A stretch of 64,000 bases of DNA from Monosporascus cannonballus. Taxonomy: Eukaryota > Ascomycota > Sordariomycetes > Xylariales. Every line of letters begins with the position of its first letter. The stretch's first letter is position 1. The notes beneath the pieces were generated by a model that ran no database searches, was not told where the DNA came from, and saw nothing but the letters and a program-made list of their open reading frames with translations. Positions 1 through 11,265 of the stretch are shown one piece after another. The translations under genes were made by a program, and so were the position numbers. The stretch spans positions 124,001 to 188,000 of the forward strand of contig QJNS01000019.1 in NCBI GenBank assembly GCA_004154925.1. The letters are read 5' to 3'.

Positions 1-1
1 C

Positions 2-1291
2 GTCCTTCGCCTCGGCCCCTTGCGTATCGCTGGGTTGGGCGGTATCTGGAAGGGCTATGACTACCGGAAACCACATCATGAGCGGCTTCCCTTCAGTCAA
101 GACGACATAAAGAGCTTCTACCATGTACGCGAGTTTGATACCCGCAAACTTTTACTGCTAAGAGAGCAGGTTGACATTGGGATAAGCCATGACTGGCCCA
201 GAGGAATCGAGAACCATGGAAACTCCAGAGCGTTGTGGAAGATGAAGCCCGACTTCAGACAGGAGAGTATTGATGGCAAGCTTGGTAATCCGGCGGCTGA
301 ATATGTGATGAATCGACTGAGACCTGCCTACTGGTTTTCAGCACATTTGCATTGCAAGTTTGCTGCTGTCAAGGAATATGACGCCCCAGTTGCTCAAGAT
401 GAACCTATTGCTAGCACCAGCAACTCCAAGGACGCGGAGGCCTCAAAAGTGGCAGTGCCTACAGCCAATCCCGACGAGATTGACCTAGACATGGATGAAT
501 CCGAGGATGAGCCTTCCACTGGGGTTGCAGCGGGCGCAATGGAAACGGCGGCGCCAAGCAATCCTGAGTTTGTCTCGGATGACATCCGAGCACAACTCCC
601 AGCCTCATTCGCGAAGTCCACAGAACAGCCTAAGCTTAGCCCAGGTCAACCAGTCCCACCAACGATTACAAACACTACGACGCGCTTCTTATCCTTAGAC
701 AAGTGCCTTCCTGGGCGTAAATTCCTGCAGTTATGCACAGTGAGCCCAGTCGACTCCACGCAAACGGTGACCTACCCCCCGTCCAATTCACGGCAACGTT
801 ATCATCTGCGTTACGACCCTGAATGGCTAGCGATAACGCGTGTCTTCGCCCAGTATCTCACCATCGGTGACCGAGAGGCGCAAACACCTCCTGACCTTGG
901 AGAAAATGTCTACTCCCCGATGATCGACAGGGAAAGAATATGGGTTGAGGATAACATTGTCCAGAAAGGACGACTTGATATCCCTAAGAATTTCACTATT
1001 ACGGCTCCTCCTCACAGGAGAGGAGACCCGGAGAACGTGAACCACCAGCCGGATGAGTACACCAATCCTCAGACAGTGGCATTCTGCGAATTGGTAGGGG
1101 TGCCGAACCTGTGGGATGCTAGTAGCGAAGAGAGGGCTGAGCGGAAAGCCAAGGGGCCCCCTGAAACCGAGCCGAGAGTTAAGCAGGGCGGTTCCAGTGG
1201 AAGAGAAGGCAGTTATCGTGGTGGTTCCGGTAGAGGACGCGGAGGGGGTAGAGGTCGAGGCGGAGGCCGGGGTCGAGGACGACGCAATTGA
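2..1291 (+). CDS. DBR1: Lariat debranching enzyme Dbr1, C-terminal part (5' end cut by the window edge)
   Basis: Dbr1 is a nuclear metallophosphoesterase that cleaves the 2'-5' bond of excised intron lariats. The frame is open from base 2, so the gene starts outside the window; there is no true start codon here. Visible parts: the end of the phosphoesterase core, with GIWKGYDYRKPHHERLP, the hallmark ISHDWPRG (near residue 62 of the visible part) and SAHLHCKF with its metal-site histidines. Next come an acidic, Ser/Pro-rich linker (about 125-220) and the Dbr1 C-terminal domain (about 225-370). The protein ends in an RGG/RG-rich tail (about the last 35 residues), typical of RNA-binding proteins. 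The stop is TGA at 1289-1291. No intron is needed in the visible part. Family assignment is confident; the missing N-terminus and any upstream introns cannot be judged. Confidence 0.93.
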   Translation, partial: VLRLGPLRIAGLGGIWKGYDYRKPHHERLPFSQDDIKSFYHVREFDTRKLLLLREQVDIGISHDWPRGIENHGNSRALWKMKPDFRQESIDGKLGNPAAEYVMNRLRPAYWFSAHLHCKFAAVKEYDAPVAQDEPIASTSNSKDAEASKVAVPTANPDEIDLDMDESEDEPSTGVAAGAMETAAPSNPEFVSDDIRAQLPASFAKSTEQPKLSPGQPVPPTITNTTTRFLSLDKCLPGRKFLQLCTVSPVDSTQTVTYPPSNSRQRYHLRYDPEWLAITRVFAQYLTIGDREAQTPPDLGENVYSPMIDRERIWVEDNIVQKGRLDIPKNFTITAPPHRRGDPENVNHQPDEYTNPQTVAFCELVGVPNLWDASSEERAERKAKGPPETEPRVKQGGSSGREGSYRGGSGRGRGGGRGRGGGRGRGRRN

Positions 1292-1449
1292 TCAGAACAA
1301 ATAAAGCGCCTCGCGCCACAAATTCCCACGACGGCCATGTCATTGGTGCCCCCGGCTCGCGCACATATTCTCGCGGTTTCATTATTGCGCCCTCGTCCCC
1401 CTCATTCATATACCTTAAACGGCAGCCACAGTATTCTCAATAGACTGGG

Positions 1450-1457
1450 TGACGTCA
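1450..1457. promoter_or_regulatory. CRE/ATF-type palindrome TGACGTCA
   Basis: A perfect TGACGTCA octamer, followed 3 bp later by a second half-site-like TGCGTCA. Fungal ATF/CREB bZIP factors (Atf1 type) bind such sites. It is about 160 bp past DBR1 and 1.1 kb before the DUF1996 start, so its target is unclear. Confidence 0.35.
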
Positions 1458-2339
1458 TTGCGTCAGCGGCGGAAACATGGCTTGGCCCATGTGCAAACCT
1501 TTCTTATACCCGGTGTAAATTTCAATCTTCGGTAGGTGAAAACCTTATGTAACTGTGAATCAAAGCCGAGGCTATTCCTCTAGCACTATTTGTCAGGTCC
1601 CTCTACCTGTGACGATGTCTTATGGTGATGGGTCCAACAGCGAAAAAGCAGACAGAGTCAACGGTATATGACGATATGCCATTGGACTCGGACCTGGAAG
1701 AAGATATATATCCACATTCCCATGATTCACCTGCCACGCCCCTGGCCCCAATAACAACTTGCATGCCAGTAAGGCACTAGCCAACAGGAAACGCGCGACC
1801 TCATGCAAGTTTTCTTTTCCTCTTCACCTCTTACCTCTTTTCCCCTTTCTTCTCCAATGCAGAGATCAGGTCAACATCTGGGCTATTACCCGGCTTAAGT
1901 ACAACAGACATATAGCTACACATGCCGCAAGAACTCGTATTCCCTAGCTTTCTAGCCATATGCGACTGTCAAAGCCTGAGGCTTTCAAGTCCCCGTCGTC
2001 ATTAGTACGGAGGAGGCAGATGAAATCTAGCTGCTAGTCTAAAGTCATGGTAATGATATCCTAGACCGCCTGTGGTTGCACGACGTCCGTAGCGCTACGG
2101 CTGCTTGCAGCTCGGACGTTAGCTTCCCACCTATCGGCGCCTGAAGCTGACGCCGAATCAAGCGTCGTCCGGGCCCGTCCCGGCGCAGGAGCTCGATGCT
2201 GCAGGTACGGGCTGTCGAACCAGCGCACACACTTTGGCTGGGTTTCCATTTTCTAGCTGATCATCAAGGGGTTGTTGCAGTGAAATGTCGGAAACACCAT
2301 GTTTCGGAGAAATGAAGATTTCCCACTAGCCAGGCTCCA

Positions 2340-2383
2340 GGGGGGGGGGGGGGGGGGGGGGCCCGGGCCCCCCCCCCCCCCCC
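2340..2383. repeat. G22-CCCGGG-C16 homopolymer palindrome
   Basis: A run of 22 G, then CCC GGG, then 16 C. The two arms can pair almost completely, and each strand could also form a G-quadruplex or i-motif. Such a structure is rare in fungal DNA and is also what a mis-joined assembly or a cloning/sequencing tail artefact can look like. The flanks are ordinary intergenic sequence. Confidence 0.85.
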
Positions 2384-2450
2384 AGGTTAAATGGACTTAA
2401 CTGCTGGTTGACCGCCAACCGGTCACGGCCTTAGAACTAGATATGTTCGC

Positions 2451-2460
2451 TATATATAAG
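2451..2460 (+). promoter_or_regulatory. TATA-like box of the DUF1996 gene
   Basis: TATATATAAG lies 131-140 bp upstream of the DUF1996 start codon at 2591. Spacing and sequence suit a core promoter. No other strong TATA element lies between it and the gene. Confidence 0.45.
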
Positions 2461-2590
2461 TAGTTCAAGTCAGGCATCTTGGAAGTGTTGAGTGAAGTAG
2501 TACCTATAGCTTCGTGCCGAGCGTGCCGCCTTCTGCCACTGGCTTAGTGCAGCCCCTATTCGTTCCTGGCATGTCCGCGTTGATTTCGAC

Positions 2591-3837
2591 ATGATGTTCT
2601 ACTCTCCACTGTCACTACTAAGTCTGCTTGCCCTAGCGGCGAGCCCCGTTGCGGCGGCCAAGGACCGCCGAACGTTCGCCGTCCTGCGCTTCCACAACGA
2701 GGGGGGCCACTTCTCGACCGAGGGTCGCATGGACCCCATCGTATACCCCGGCACGGTGTCTAGCCACAGCCACGGCGTCATGGGTGGCAGCAACTTCGGC
2801 CTGAGGATCGAGGGCGACCAGCTCCTGGACTCGGAGTGCACAAACGCGCTCCTATCGGCCGACAAGAGCAACTACTGGGTGCCGGCGCTCTTCTTCCAGT
2901 CCCCCATCAACGGCACGTTCAAGCGGGTCCCGCTGTTCTACATGCAGGTATATTACTTGTACGTTTTTCATTCCCTTCTCCGCTTTCACTCCTCACCGCA
3001 GCACTCCCTTTTCCCCAGCCAAAGGAGACCACCCTTTTCAACTACAGACGGCGTACAATACCAGAGTGAAGAAACGCTAAGCCCCTGACGCGCAGCTTCG
3101 AGCCCACCAACGACGAGATCAAGCCGTTCCCGCCGGGCCTCAAGATCGTCAGCGGCGACGCCATGACACGCACCGCGCCGGCGTCGGGCGCCCTGAATCT
3201 GGACCCCGGCAGGGGGCCCATCCAGGCGGTGCAGTTCACGTGCCCGACGCGGGACCCGGGCGCGGTGCGCTACCCCCCGGACAGCGACGGCACGCGGGCG
3301 GGGCTGCAGGACCCGACGAACCGGGGGGCCGGGGCCGGGTTCCCGGTCGTCGACTGCGACGGCTACGCGTCGCCGCTGCGGCAGGACGTGCACCTGCCGT
3401 CGTGCTACGACCCGCGCGCGGGCCCCGACGCCCACGCCACCAACATGGCGTTCCCGCGCGACGCCGGGGGCGGGAAGCAGGACTGCCCCCCCGGCTGGGT
3501 GCACGTGCCGCACCTCTTCCTCGAGGTCTACTGGGACACGCCGCGGTTCGCCGGCGCCTGGGACCCCGACGGCCGCGCGCAGCCCTTCGTGCTCGCCAAC
3601 GGCGACCGCACGGGCTTCAGCTCGCACGGCGACTTCGTCGCCGGCTGGGACGAGGGCACGCTCGCGGCCATCATCGACGGCTGCGACGCCGGCAACGGCG
3701 GCATGGACCGGTGTCCCGAGACGGGGCCCCTGAATCCCGGCGATTGGTGCCGCATCCCCCCCGTCTTCCCGGATCCGCAGCAGGAATGGCTGGACGACCT
3801 GCCGGGCGATAATCCGGTGTCCGGATGGGGCGTTTAG
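2591..3837 (+). CDS. Secreted DUF1996 protein
   Basis: Model join(2591..2958, 3096..3837), 369 aa, one 137-bp intron (donor GTACGT, acceptor GCAG, phase 2). The join restores VYYFFEPTNDEIKPFP, the expected family sequence; reading through the intron would end the protein early. Residues 1-23 form a signal peptide (Leu/Ala-rich core, then AAA), so the protein is probably secreted or wall-associated. DUF1996 hallmarks follow in order: FAVLRFH, EGRMDPIVYPG, SSHSHGVMGGSNFG, ADKSNYWVPALFFQ, IVSGDAM, CDGYASPLRQDVHLPSCYDP, NMAFP, HVPHLFLEVYWDTP and DAGNGGMDRCP. Conserved His/Asp residues have suggested a metal-dependent activity in related proteins, but the biochemical role is not established. No WSC domain follows. 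Exon 2 is very GC-rich, which creates long shadow ORFs on the other strand. Confidence 0.92.
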
Positions 3838-6800
3838 GATGGATTTCAGGGAGCTGTGTGTCATGATGTGGCTCCTATGTAGGGTAGCCGCTGGTAGCTG
3901 GTTAGTCTAGGGTTGGTCTCAGCAAAGTCTAGAATCTGCGATGCCATTGGGGGTTATTCAGAGAAAAAATATTCTTCGACATATTACAGCGGTGTAGTTG
4001 TCATATCAGTCATTTCTGCGACATCCCAATTCATATATCCAGGCCCCCCTGGCTTGCTGAAACACAGCTACCGCCCTTAGCAGAACATTCGTCCATTGGG
4101 TAACGCCGGGGTTCGACACAACTGTCATTATAATTTGGTAACTACGGGACGATTACTACGTCCCCTTGGCTACTGTTAATGCTGATATGTTGGGTTATTG
4201 CAAAACATCGGGCGCTCGAACTGCGTTTTATAGTTCAAGCGTAATATAGTTATATATTCCTACATGATACGACCGGTCATGTTGTTGGTGTCCCTGACAG
4301 TGAGGTCCGGGATGAAATCCGGGCGGTCCCAAACGATCTTGTTGGCCACCTGTCTGCTTCCATGGTCTGCTTCCACGGTTGGATAGCCTGTTATGGACCG
4401 AACCATGGTCACCGCGGCGAGGCCATCTTAGACATCTGGCGCCGCGGAAGAATGCGCCCGCTAGGTCCTTTGTTGACCCAGTAGGCATGCTATCTCTAGG
4501 CCGGTACGCCAGAAATGACCTGGAGGGCGTGTCATGCTGGATATAAAGAGGAAGACTTAGATTCCTGCTGTTTCAGCCATATGTTAGCATCGCAATTGTT
4601 TATGATAGGCTCTGAAGTCTGCTGAGATTTCCATCGAGGGGCTTACTGGGCCTCCTACCTCTGAGCTGGCACGTACTTGGTTCAATATCTGCCTCGGCGG
4701 CAAGCGGGCCGAGGCCCTATATGGGATCCTCCCATTGTTGAATAGTGACCTCGACGGAGATCGGATGCTACATACGAAGAAACCATAATAAAGCCCATAC
4801 TAGACCGGGGCGTCGGAGTCCTCCAAGGCTTCTGGGCCTCGCTTCCGGTTCGTCTGGCTCGGCATATCGGGATGCGGGAGACGCTGACGGTGCATCTCCA
4901 TATTGCGTTGCGCGAGCGTTCGCTGTTCGGGGGGGATACCCGATCTTGTTGGTCGATCCAGGAACTGTCGTGACTATAGGCTTACCTCGACGATCGTAGC
5001 TACGACGAATGTTGTATTCTTGATTGGCTTTCCACTGGACTCTCTCGGCTCGAAATATTCGGTCAGGGCGTTCCAAACGAGCTCACGTCCGGCTGACGTA
5101 AATCTTGAGTGATTTCAATAAAGCATTTCTTAACTATGTATATGTAGATGGACTTACACTAATCACTATTGTCCAGTGCAATGCCCTCTAGTGGGTGTAG
5201 TTGGTAATATATCTGGTCCCTGGTCTCTGATCTTCTATATAGTTTGATATACAGATGGCGTGGTCGGAAACAAACATCCAAGGCTTGCCAGGGATAACAG
5301 CGTCCACTGTGATTGGTTTGCTCCAACACACGTGCCGTGCATGTTACTGGCCATCAAGACATTCCTACGTATAGCGGAGTTGAACCGACCCGGATGGAAC
5401 TTGGCGCCATACATGTACGGTATTGGCTATAGGGGATCATAGCACACACTTATGGACAATGATCCAATAGAATATTCTCGTAGAGCCGACCATGGGATGT
5501 CTTGGACTTTCGGCTCATAAGGCCGAACAAGGGAGCCATTAGAGGCCACGTTAAAGTGCCAAAACGTCAAATCCGAAGCGTCTCCTGAGTAGTGAGATCA
5601 TGTTCCTCACCTCTCCTTGGGGGGCTATATGGGGAAGGTAGGGAATGAGTTTCGATGAGTATACCAGCAGTGAACGTAGGATCATTCCGGGACCGTTTAA
5701 AATAGGGTACCTTAAAGAATGTCCGAAGTATAAGAACGTAGTCCTAGCTCCCATACTCAGAGGCCGATAGTCCAGGAGCTGGCCCAACTGAGTGCCATAT
5801 GCTACATCATAGAGCAGCTAGTCAGGGCTATGGTCAAGGGGTGGAAATGAACCTGGTAGCCCGAGGTAATGTTGAAACCTTAGGCTTGCGAAATGAAACT
5901 GATGCTCATTACAGGGATCGTTTACGGTACATAGTTCGCCTTCGACAAGATTAAGGAGGTTCTCGCTATTGCATTACTGAGAGCGGTTTCCTTAACGTAA
6001 GTGGACATCGGCCATAGTCCGTACGGTTTCTGCAACCTACCAATGGGCGATTCGGCGATGGCCGACGTTCCCTTCAGGTCCATCTAGTATGACGCTGTCC
6101 TCAGAGGCGTCATGCAAAGGCTATGCCGCCGCGCATGAAATCTAACTCTTGGAGTCCCCAGGTGGACTGGCATGGTGACGAACAGCAACTTCGCATATTC
6201 ACATACTCAGGCTTCGAACCGCAGAGCGAGTGCAGGAAGCAGTTGGCGTTGGCGTTGCCGGTGTAAGAGGCTGTTACACCTACGACGAGTGGCCATGCCT
6301 CCAGCTTGGGGTTTTTTAACTTTACCGGCTACTAAGACGACAGCAGGTCCGAAAGGAGGAGGTTGCACTCGTGTCTCGCCTAGCTGCTACGGAGAAACTC
6401 GTCCGGCTCGTGCTAGCATCTCTTGTTCTACGTAATGACTGCGCGTTGGCCACCTGGAGTTGGTGCATCCAGCCATCTCGGGACCGGTTAGTCACAATTA
6501 GGCGGTGGCACCACAAATTAGACACAACCTTAGACACGACGGAATTCTCTTCTGTGATAACGTGTTCAAGCAGACTGTGAGGCTCGGCTATACACCCGAA
6601 CGGTACACCAATCTGATCCTTCTCAATTGGGCATTGCAACATATTTGGCCCTGGATCGGGGTAGCCCCTGGCTTGTGTCAATCGCAGCGAATGCTGTCAC
6701 AGATATTGCCGAACGGGTGCTTATGCCCCCGCTTCTTAGTCACGTCGGTTACTGAAAAAAGGGTCCCTCATATCATACACAAGACATCCAATACAGAACA

Positions 6801-7319
6801 GACCATGAAGGGGTGGCAATTAAACAAAAGCCTAGCGAGTAAGGCAGCAAGGGCATGCAAAGATATATGTTTCCCCTCCTAAAAAGCATGGCCTTCATGG
6901 AGAAAAGCAAGTCACGCAGAGTGACGGGGGATAGGATCTCTCTTCCATCCGTATTAGACATTCAACCCATGGAGAGGGGCAGAACGCATATGCTTGTTAG
7001 ATGGGGTGCGAACAAGGAAAACACTCGCAAATCAGACGATAACCAAGATACCCTATCGTGATTCGTAGTGCATAACGCAAGGCAACGCTCAAGAAACAAA
7101 GTCATACCTATTCAGATTTACGCCGTAAGCCAGTGCTACCTGATCCGTCCAGTCAACCAGTCGTGGTATCATCGCATCCTATGCCAACAGTAACGCCGAT
7201 AATCCCAAGTGGACCCAGAGCCATCCACACGCCCATGCATGCACCCAACGTCAAATCGTCCGGTCGTGACGGACGGAAATCATGTGGTTTCTTTATCAAG
7301 GTGGTACCAATGGTGAGCT
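3838..7319. other. Intergenic, 3.5 kb without a recognisable gene
   Basis: GC content looks normal, neither RIP-like nor coding-like. ORFs in all frames are under 130 codons, overlap one another, and have no signal peptide, domain or splice pattern I can support. It is long for a compact fungal gene block. A decayed gene, a long non-coding RNA or an orphan multi-exon gene cannot be excluded. Confidence 0.4.
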
Positions 7320-7952
7320 TCAAGCGCGCTGCAAACGCTGAGGGTCGGTCTTACTGTCAAGCCCGAGATAGTCTGCTGCCACCAAGAGCTCGAGACAGAG
7401 CTCGACGGGGATGTCCAGATCGGGCACGTCCTCACGGTCTCGGTTCTTGTACCAGTAGTGGAAGTACTCAGCTACTTTCTCGAGCACCATTCCGCTAGTC
7501 ACTTTGGTCAGTTTGGACACCCGACGACCTCACCCGAAAGCTAATAATGGGGAATATTGGGCTCAAAAGGTAGTGTCTCAGATCAAGTGTAGTTGGCTCT
7601 CATCCAGACCAGAAGATTGGTCTGTCAGTAAGAACACAGCGAAATAAATGTGGTTCATCGCTGACGAGGCCGACAGCACGATAACAACAGTGAATAAAGC
7701 CGGGACAACTTACTTGATCTCTTCGAAGTGACATCTCCCAGTCCTGGCCTCAGAGAACTGACCTGAAACATGATGCTTAGCTCTCTGCTCCCCCGTAGTG
7801 GACATCTAAGACGACTGCTCACTCTTGGGATCGAGCATCTTCTTGATCGCAGGGCTGATGAAAGCTGCTTGCCGCAGGACGACGAACTCGAAGCCATCAC
7901 TGGATACGAGAGTGATGTATCGGCTCGGCCCAGAGCCGCCACCTGGATGCAT
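7320..7952 (-). CDS. ELC1: Elongin C (Skp1/BTB-fold)
   Basis: Model complement(join(7320..7494, 7714..7762, 7823..7952)), 117 aa. The gene reads leftwards with introns of 60 bp (GTGAGC...CAG) and 219 bp (GTAAGT...TAG, branch CTGAC). Both joins restore family sequence: LDPKS then QFSEARTGRC, and FEEI-N then GMVLEKV. Elongin C is a small Skp1-fold adaptor for Cul3/Cul5-type or Rad7/Ela1 ubiquitin ligases acting on stalled RNA polymerase II, and it stabilises Ela1. Order: YITLVSSDGFEFVV (strand 1), the helix with ISPAIKKMLD, the RC.FEEI strand, VAEYFHYWY helix, and the IPVELCLELLVAADYL C-terminal helices that bind the elongin/SOCS box. The length is slightly above the usual 100-112 aa, with a short Gly/Ser-rich N-terminus and about 12 extra C-terminal residues. 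It is divergent from RHO4, with 725 bp of shared upstream DNA. Confidence 0.88.
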
Positions 7953-8677
7953 TTTGGAGGCCCCGATGAATCCAGGCTGGTGCGAGGAACTGTCTTGACG
8001 CGTCGAAAGGCGGGAAGTGGATGAACGTGTTTGCGGGCCTTGAAAGAAATTCTTTTTTGAATGGTCAATAGACGCGGTGCACGGGTCACCTCGGACGCTC
8101 CGAAAGAGCGGTCGGGGGCTATTATTTTGCAGGTCTTGACGAGGCGCACAGCTGGCGACGGGAGATGATGTCAACGTAGCCAAGACAAGCTAAGAAAGCC
8201 AGGCGGACTGTGGCAGATAAGCGGAGATAAGCGGATAGGGAAGTCGGCTTGGTGGGGCAAAATCGATAAGCGCCAACTCGGAACGGCTGGACGGCGGGAA
8301 AACTTGAAACGCTGATACGTGGTTGCCGTGCCGACCTACGATTGGACTTCCCTGAATTTATTGACTTGACCTTGTCTTAGAGTTGGGCCAGCTGACGAAA
8401 GCACCATTTACGTTTCACCAACCCATAGATCACTAGCACTATTCCAAACGCCGCCGTCAATTTCAACAAACATCATTCTTTCCCCTCCCATTCCACCGAG
8501 GTGAACGTCAGACACTTTTCTGCACCAGAAGTTTCAGCCTCATTCCATCCGGAGTTGAAATCTGCGCCCGCCGCTGCCCAATCATCGGCACAACCCCGAG
8601 AGAAGAGGAAGTATCTCGGCATAATCTCCCCGATATCATTTTGCCTGCTCGTCTATCGCCCAGTAGCGCCGCCCGTC
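7953..8677. promoter_or_regulatory. Shared upstream region of divergent ELC1 and RHO4
   Basis: 725 bp between two outward-facing start codons. No gene is visible. The open frames here are in-frame upstream extensions of the two genes and lack family homology. The stretch just before RHO4 is CA/CT-rich, as is common in fungal 5' UTRs. Confidence 0.5.
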
Positions 8678-9720
8678 ATGGCGTTCTCCCAGAACCGCAA
8701 TTCGTACCGCGGAAGCAGCAGCCAAGAGAAGTACGACAATGGCATCCAGAGGCGGTCCACCACCGGCGGGCGCAAAACGGAGCGCAGCACGCGGTCGAGC
8801 GATGGCACAGTCAGCACAACCATGAGCTCGTCAACAGGCAGGGACTCTTCGGCGACGCATATGACCGACGCGCCGGCATACTCTAAGAAGCTCGTAGTTG
8901 TCGGCGACGGTGGATGCGGCAAGACCTGCCTTCTAATCAGCTACAGCCAAGGCTACTTCCCTGAGGTACGTCGGATAAGAACCAGCAGGACGCCGGGAGA
9001 TCCGAGAGAAGCATACATATACTCATATCACGACAGAAATACGTCCCTACCGTCTTTGAGAACTACATCACCTACCCGACCCACCAACAGAGCGGTAAGA
9101 CCGTAGAGTTAGCGCTGTGGGATACGGCCGGGCAGGAAGAGTACGACAGGTTGCGGCCGCTGTCCTATCCGGAGACGGACCTGATCTTCGTATGCTTCGC
9201 CATCGACTGTCCCAACTCCCTCGACAACGTTTTAGACAAGGTTTGCCATCCCGTCCACATTTGTAGTCCGCCATTTTCCTATTCCGTGACCGAGATATAC
9301 CCCGCTAACACGGACCCTCCCCCAAAATCACAGTGGTACCCCGAAGTCCTCCACTTCTGCCCCTACACGCCGCTCATCCTCGTCGGCCTGAAGTCGGACC
9401 TGCGGCACAAGAAGACGTGCATCGAGATGCTGAAGACGCAGGGCCTGACGCCCGTGACGACAGAGCAGGGCATGGCGGTCGCCAAGAAGATGGGCGCCCA
9501 GTACATGGAGTGCAGCAGCAAGGAGATGCACGGCGTCGACGAAATCTTCGACCAGGCCATCAACGTCGTCGTGGCCAACGACCGCCGCAACTTGGAGGCC
9601 TCCATGCCGGCGGCCGCCTCGAACTCGTCGGGCGGCGGCCGGGGCATCGCCAGCCGGGACGGTGGAGGCCTTTCCGGCGTCCGCCCTAAGAAGAAGAAGC
9701 GGAACTGCAACTTCCTGTAG
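8678..9720 (+). CDS. RHO4: Rho-family GTPase Rho4
   Basis: Model join(8678..8965, 9037..9240, 9334..9720), 292 aa, introns of 71 bp (GTACGT...CAG) and 93 bp (weak donor GTTTGC, branch GCTAACA, acceptor CACAG), both phase 0. Rho4 is a membrane-bound GTP switch acting at septa: it drives actin-ring assembly and septum formation with formins in Neurospora, Aspergillus and fission yeast. Seen here: a Ser/Thr/Arg-rich N-terminal extension (1-65), typical of Rho4; P-loop GDGGCGKT (76-83); effector loop YVPTVFENY (98-106); DTAGQEE (125-131); GLKSD, which replaces the usual TKxD guanine-base motif as in other Rho4 proteins (182-186); ECSSKE (223-228); a Rho insert helix; a Gly-rich linker; and a polybasic KKKKR next to the CAAX box CNFL (289-292). 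A terminal Leu predicts geranylgeranylation. All catalytic motifs are intact. Confidence 0.95.
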
Positions 9721-10691
9721 ACTGGCGACGGGCGGGGGTTTCTTGTGTTAGGTACGTGCCCCTCGTCACGGGACGGGGTGACGGATGCAATGACGATGAT
9801 ATTCGGGACGATTCTACGGCGGCAGGGAGGGGATCACGAGCGACGGAAGGGGTTGATGATGAAGGCATTGAGCAAGAAGCGCACGACAACGGGCGCCCCC
9901 GTAATGACTTTATTTTGCATGCGTGCATGAACATCTTCTTCATCCCTTTTTTTTTTTTATTTCTTTTGGCCACGACATATGACAGGCATGATGATGGCCT
10001 CCGGAAAGGGGGCAGACTGGGGACATTGTGGCGTTTCCACCACTGCTAAACACTGCGTCTTAGAGGGTGGTTGGAAGGGCGTCGCGTGGATATCAAATCT
10101 TCTTTCTTTTTTTTTTTCTTGCGATGGATTTTCTAAGATGGGAAGCGAAATTCAGAGGGTTGGCTGGTCTGCTCCCCCCCTTTCGCGCGACTTCTTACGG
10201 ATTGACAAGAACGGTGTCTGAGTATAACTGACGGATGGATGGACCCGGAAGCAAATGTGTATTGGCCGAGGCATACTCGAGAGGCATCATTCCTTTTGTC
10301 GTACTGGTTTTGGCAACTCTTGTTTGACGCGCATCAAGGTCTCGGATAGGAAATAAAATGCATTCTTCACAGTGTTCACTCTTCGTCGTATAAAAGCTTC
10401 GTGATTCCTTCTCATCTAATACCAATCGTCACCTCGGCCTTTGTAGCGGAATATGCATAGCCGTGCAGGGCATAGTTCTTCGGCTTAGTGGGGTACTGGC
10501 TTGCTCTGCACATCCGGACATCGCAATTGTAGTCCCTCATCGTCAAGCTCGAGGGCTTGCGTGCTCTCCCCTGACGCCCGGCATGATTACGAGCCGCCCC
10601 GCACCACGCATATATCGATCGCAGGACAGCTGACGTGACCTAGTCGCTCAGTGGCTCCGATCCCGTTTCCACGTCATGTCGTGCGATCGCC
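9721..10691. other. Intergenic between convergent RHO4 and DAD1
   Basis: Holds both 3' UTRs. T-rich tracts near 9949-9960 and 10107-10120 may be 3'-end signals. No supported gene. Confidence 0.5.
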
Positions 10692-11265
10692 TCACCGCTC
10701 CTCGCTCTTAACCACGGCCGTCCCATCCGCGCCGCCCTCCCCCCGGTGTCCCTCGCCGCCGCCGGCCGCGGCCTCGTCCGCCTTGCCCTCGTCCGGGTCC
10801 CTCGCCATGACGTTCTCGAACTGCGACCACAGGGCCTCGACCGAGGAGAACTCGTTGCCGACCTGTATCGCGGGGCGCGCGCGGAGCGTCCGGCCGTCAG
10901 CTACCTATCTATCGTCCCCAAGGCCGCACGGGGGCGGGTGACTGGACGAGAGGGGAACGGGAACGGGAAAAAGGAAAAAGATAGGGGACCTACGGCGATG
11001 ACGGCCTCCAGCGACCGGTTCAGCTTGTTGATGTTAGCGAGGACGTGTTCGAAGCTCTGATCCCTGCCATCGTCAGCACCTCTCCTCTTCCGTCCGTGCG
11101 CCGGCCGGCCGCCCCAGATGCAGCGATACGCCGGGAGAGGTAGGGGATGGGAAGACGGACCATGGCTATCTCGCCGATCAGCGCCTCGCGCTGCTGCTCG
11201 AAGTACGACTTCTCGCGGGCGGCGGACGCGGCGCGGCTGAGCCCGGATGTGGGGCGCGACGCCAT
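10692..11265 (-). CDS. DAD1: DASH complex subunit Dad1
   Basis: Model complement(join(10692..10862, 10994..11056, 11161..11265)), 112 aa. Introns of 104 bp (donor GTCCGT, branch CTGAC) and 131 bp (GTAGGT...ACAG) are both phase 0. Dad1 is part of the DASH/Dam1 ring that couples kinetochores to microtubule ends. Exon 1 has the conserved [16 protein letters not shown] helix, exon 2 the [17 protein letters not shown] helix, exon 3 [18 protein letters not shown]. These three helices are the whole family signature. The start at 11265 was chosen because family members begin MASRPTSGL; the frame is open further upstream but that part has no homology. The C-terminal 35 residues are Gly/Asp/Glu-rich and not conserved. 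The tiny middle exon (63 bp) and rare donor make this gene easy to miss automatically. Confidence 0.93.

Larger units (their letters stand above)
1292..2590. other. Intergenic: DBR1 3' flank and upstream region of the DUF1996 gene
   Basis: I see no gene in this stretch; its ORFs are short and have no family resemblance. It holds a palindromic CRE-like site (1450-1457), an abnormal G/C homopolymer palindrome (2340-2383) and a TATA-like box (2451-2460). Confidence 0.6.

Noticed and set aside
2986..3864. 292-codon ORF on the minus strand over the DUF1996 gene
   Set aside because: Low-complexity Arg/Val/Ala/Gly protein that mirrors a very GC-rich exon; the plus strand carries the conserved family.
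4105..4125. GGTTCGA-like motif suggesting a tRNA T-arm
   Set aside because: No pairing stem, acceptor or anticodon arm around it. No convincing tRNA was found anywhere in the window.
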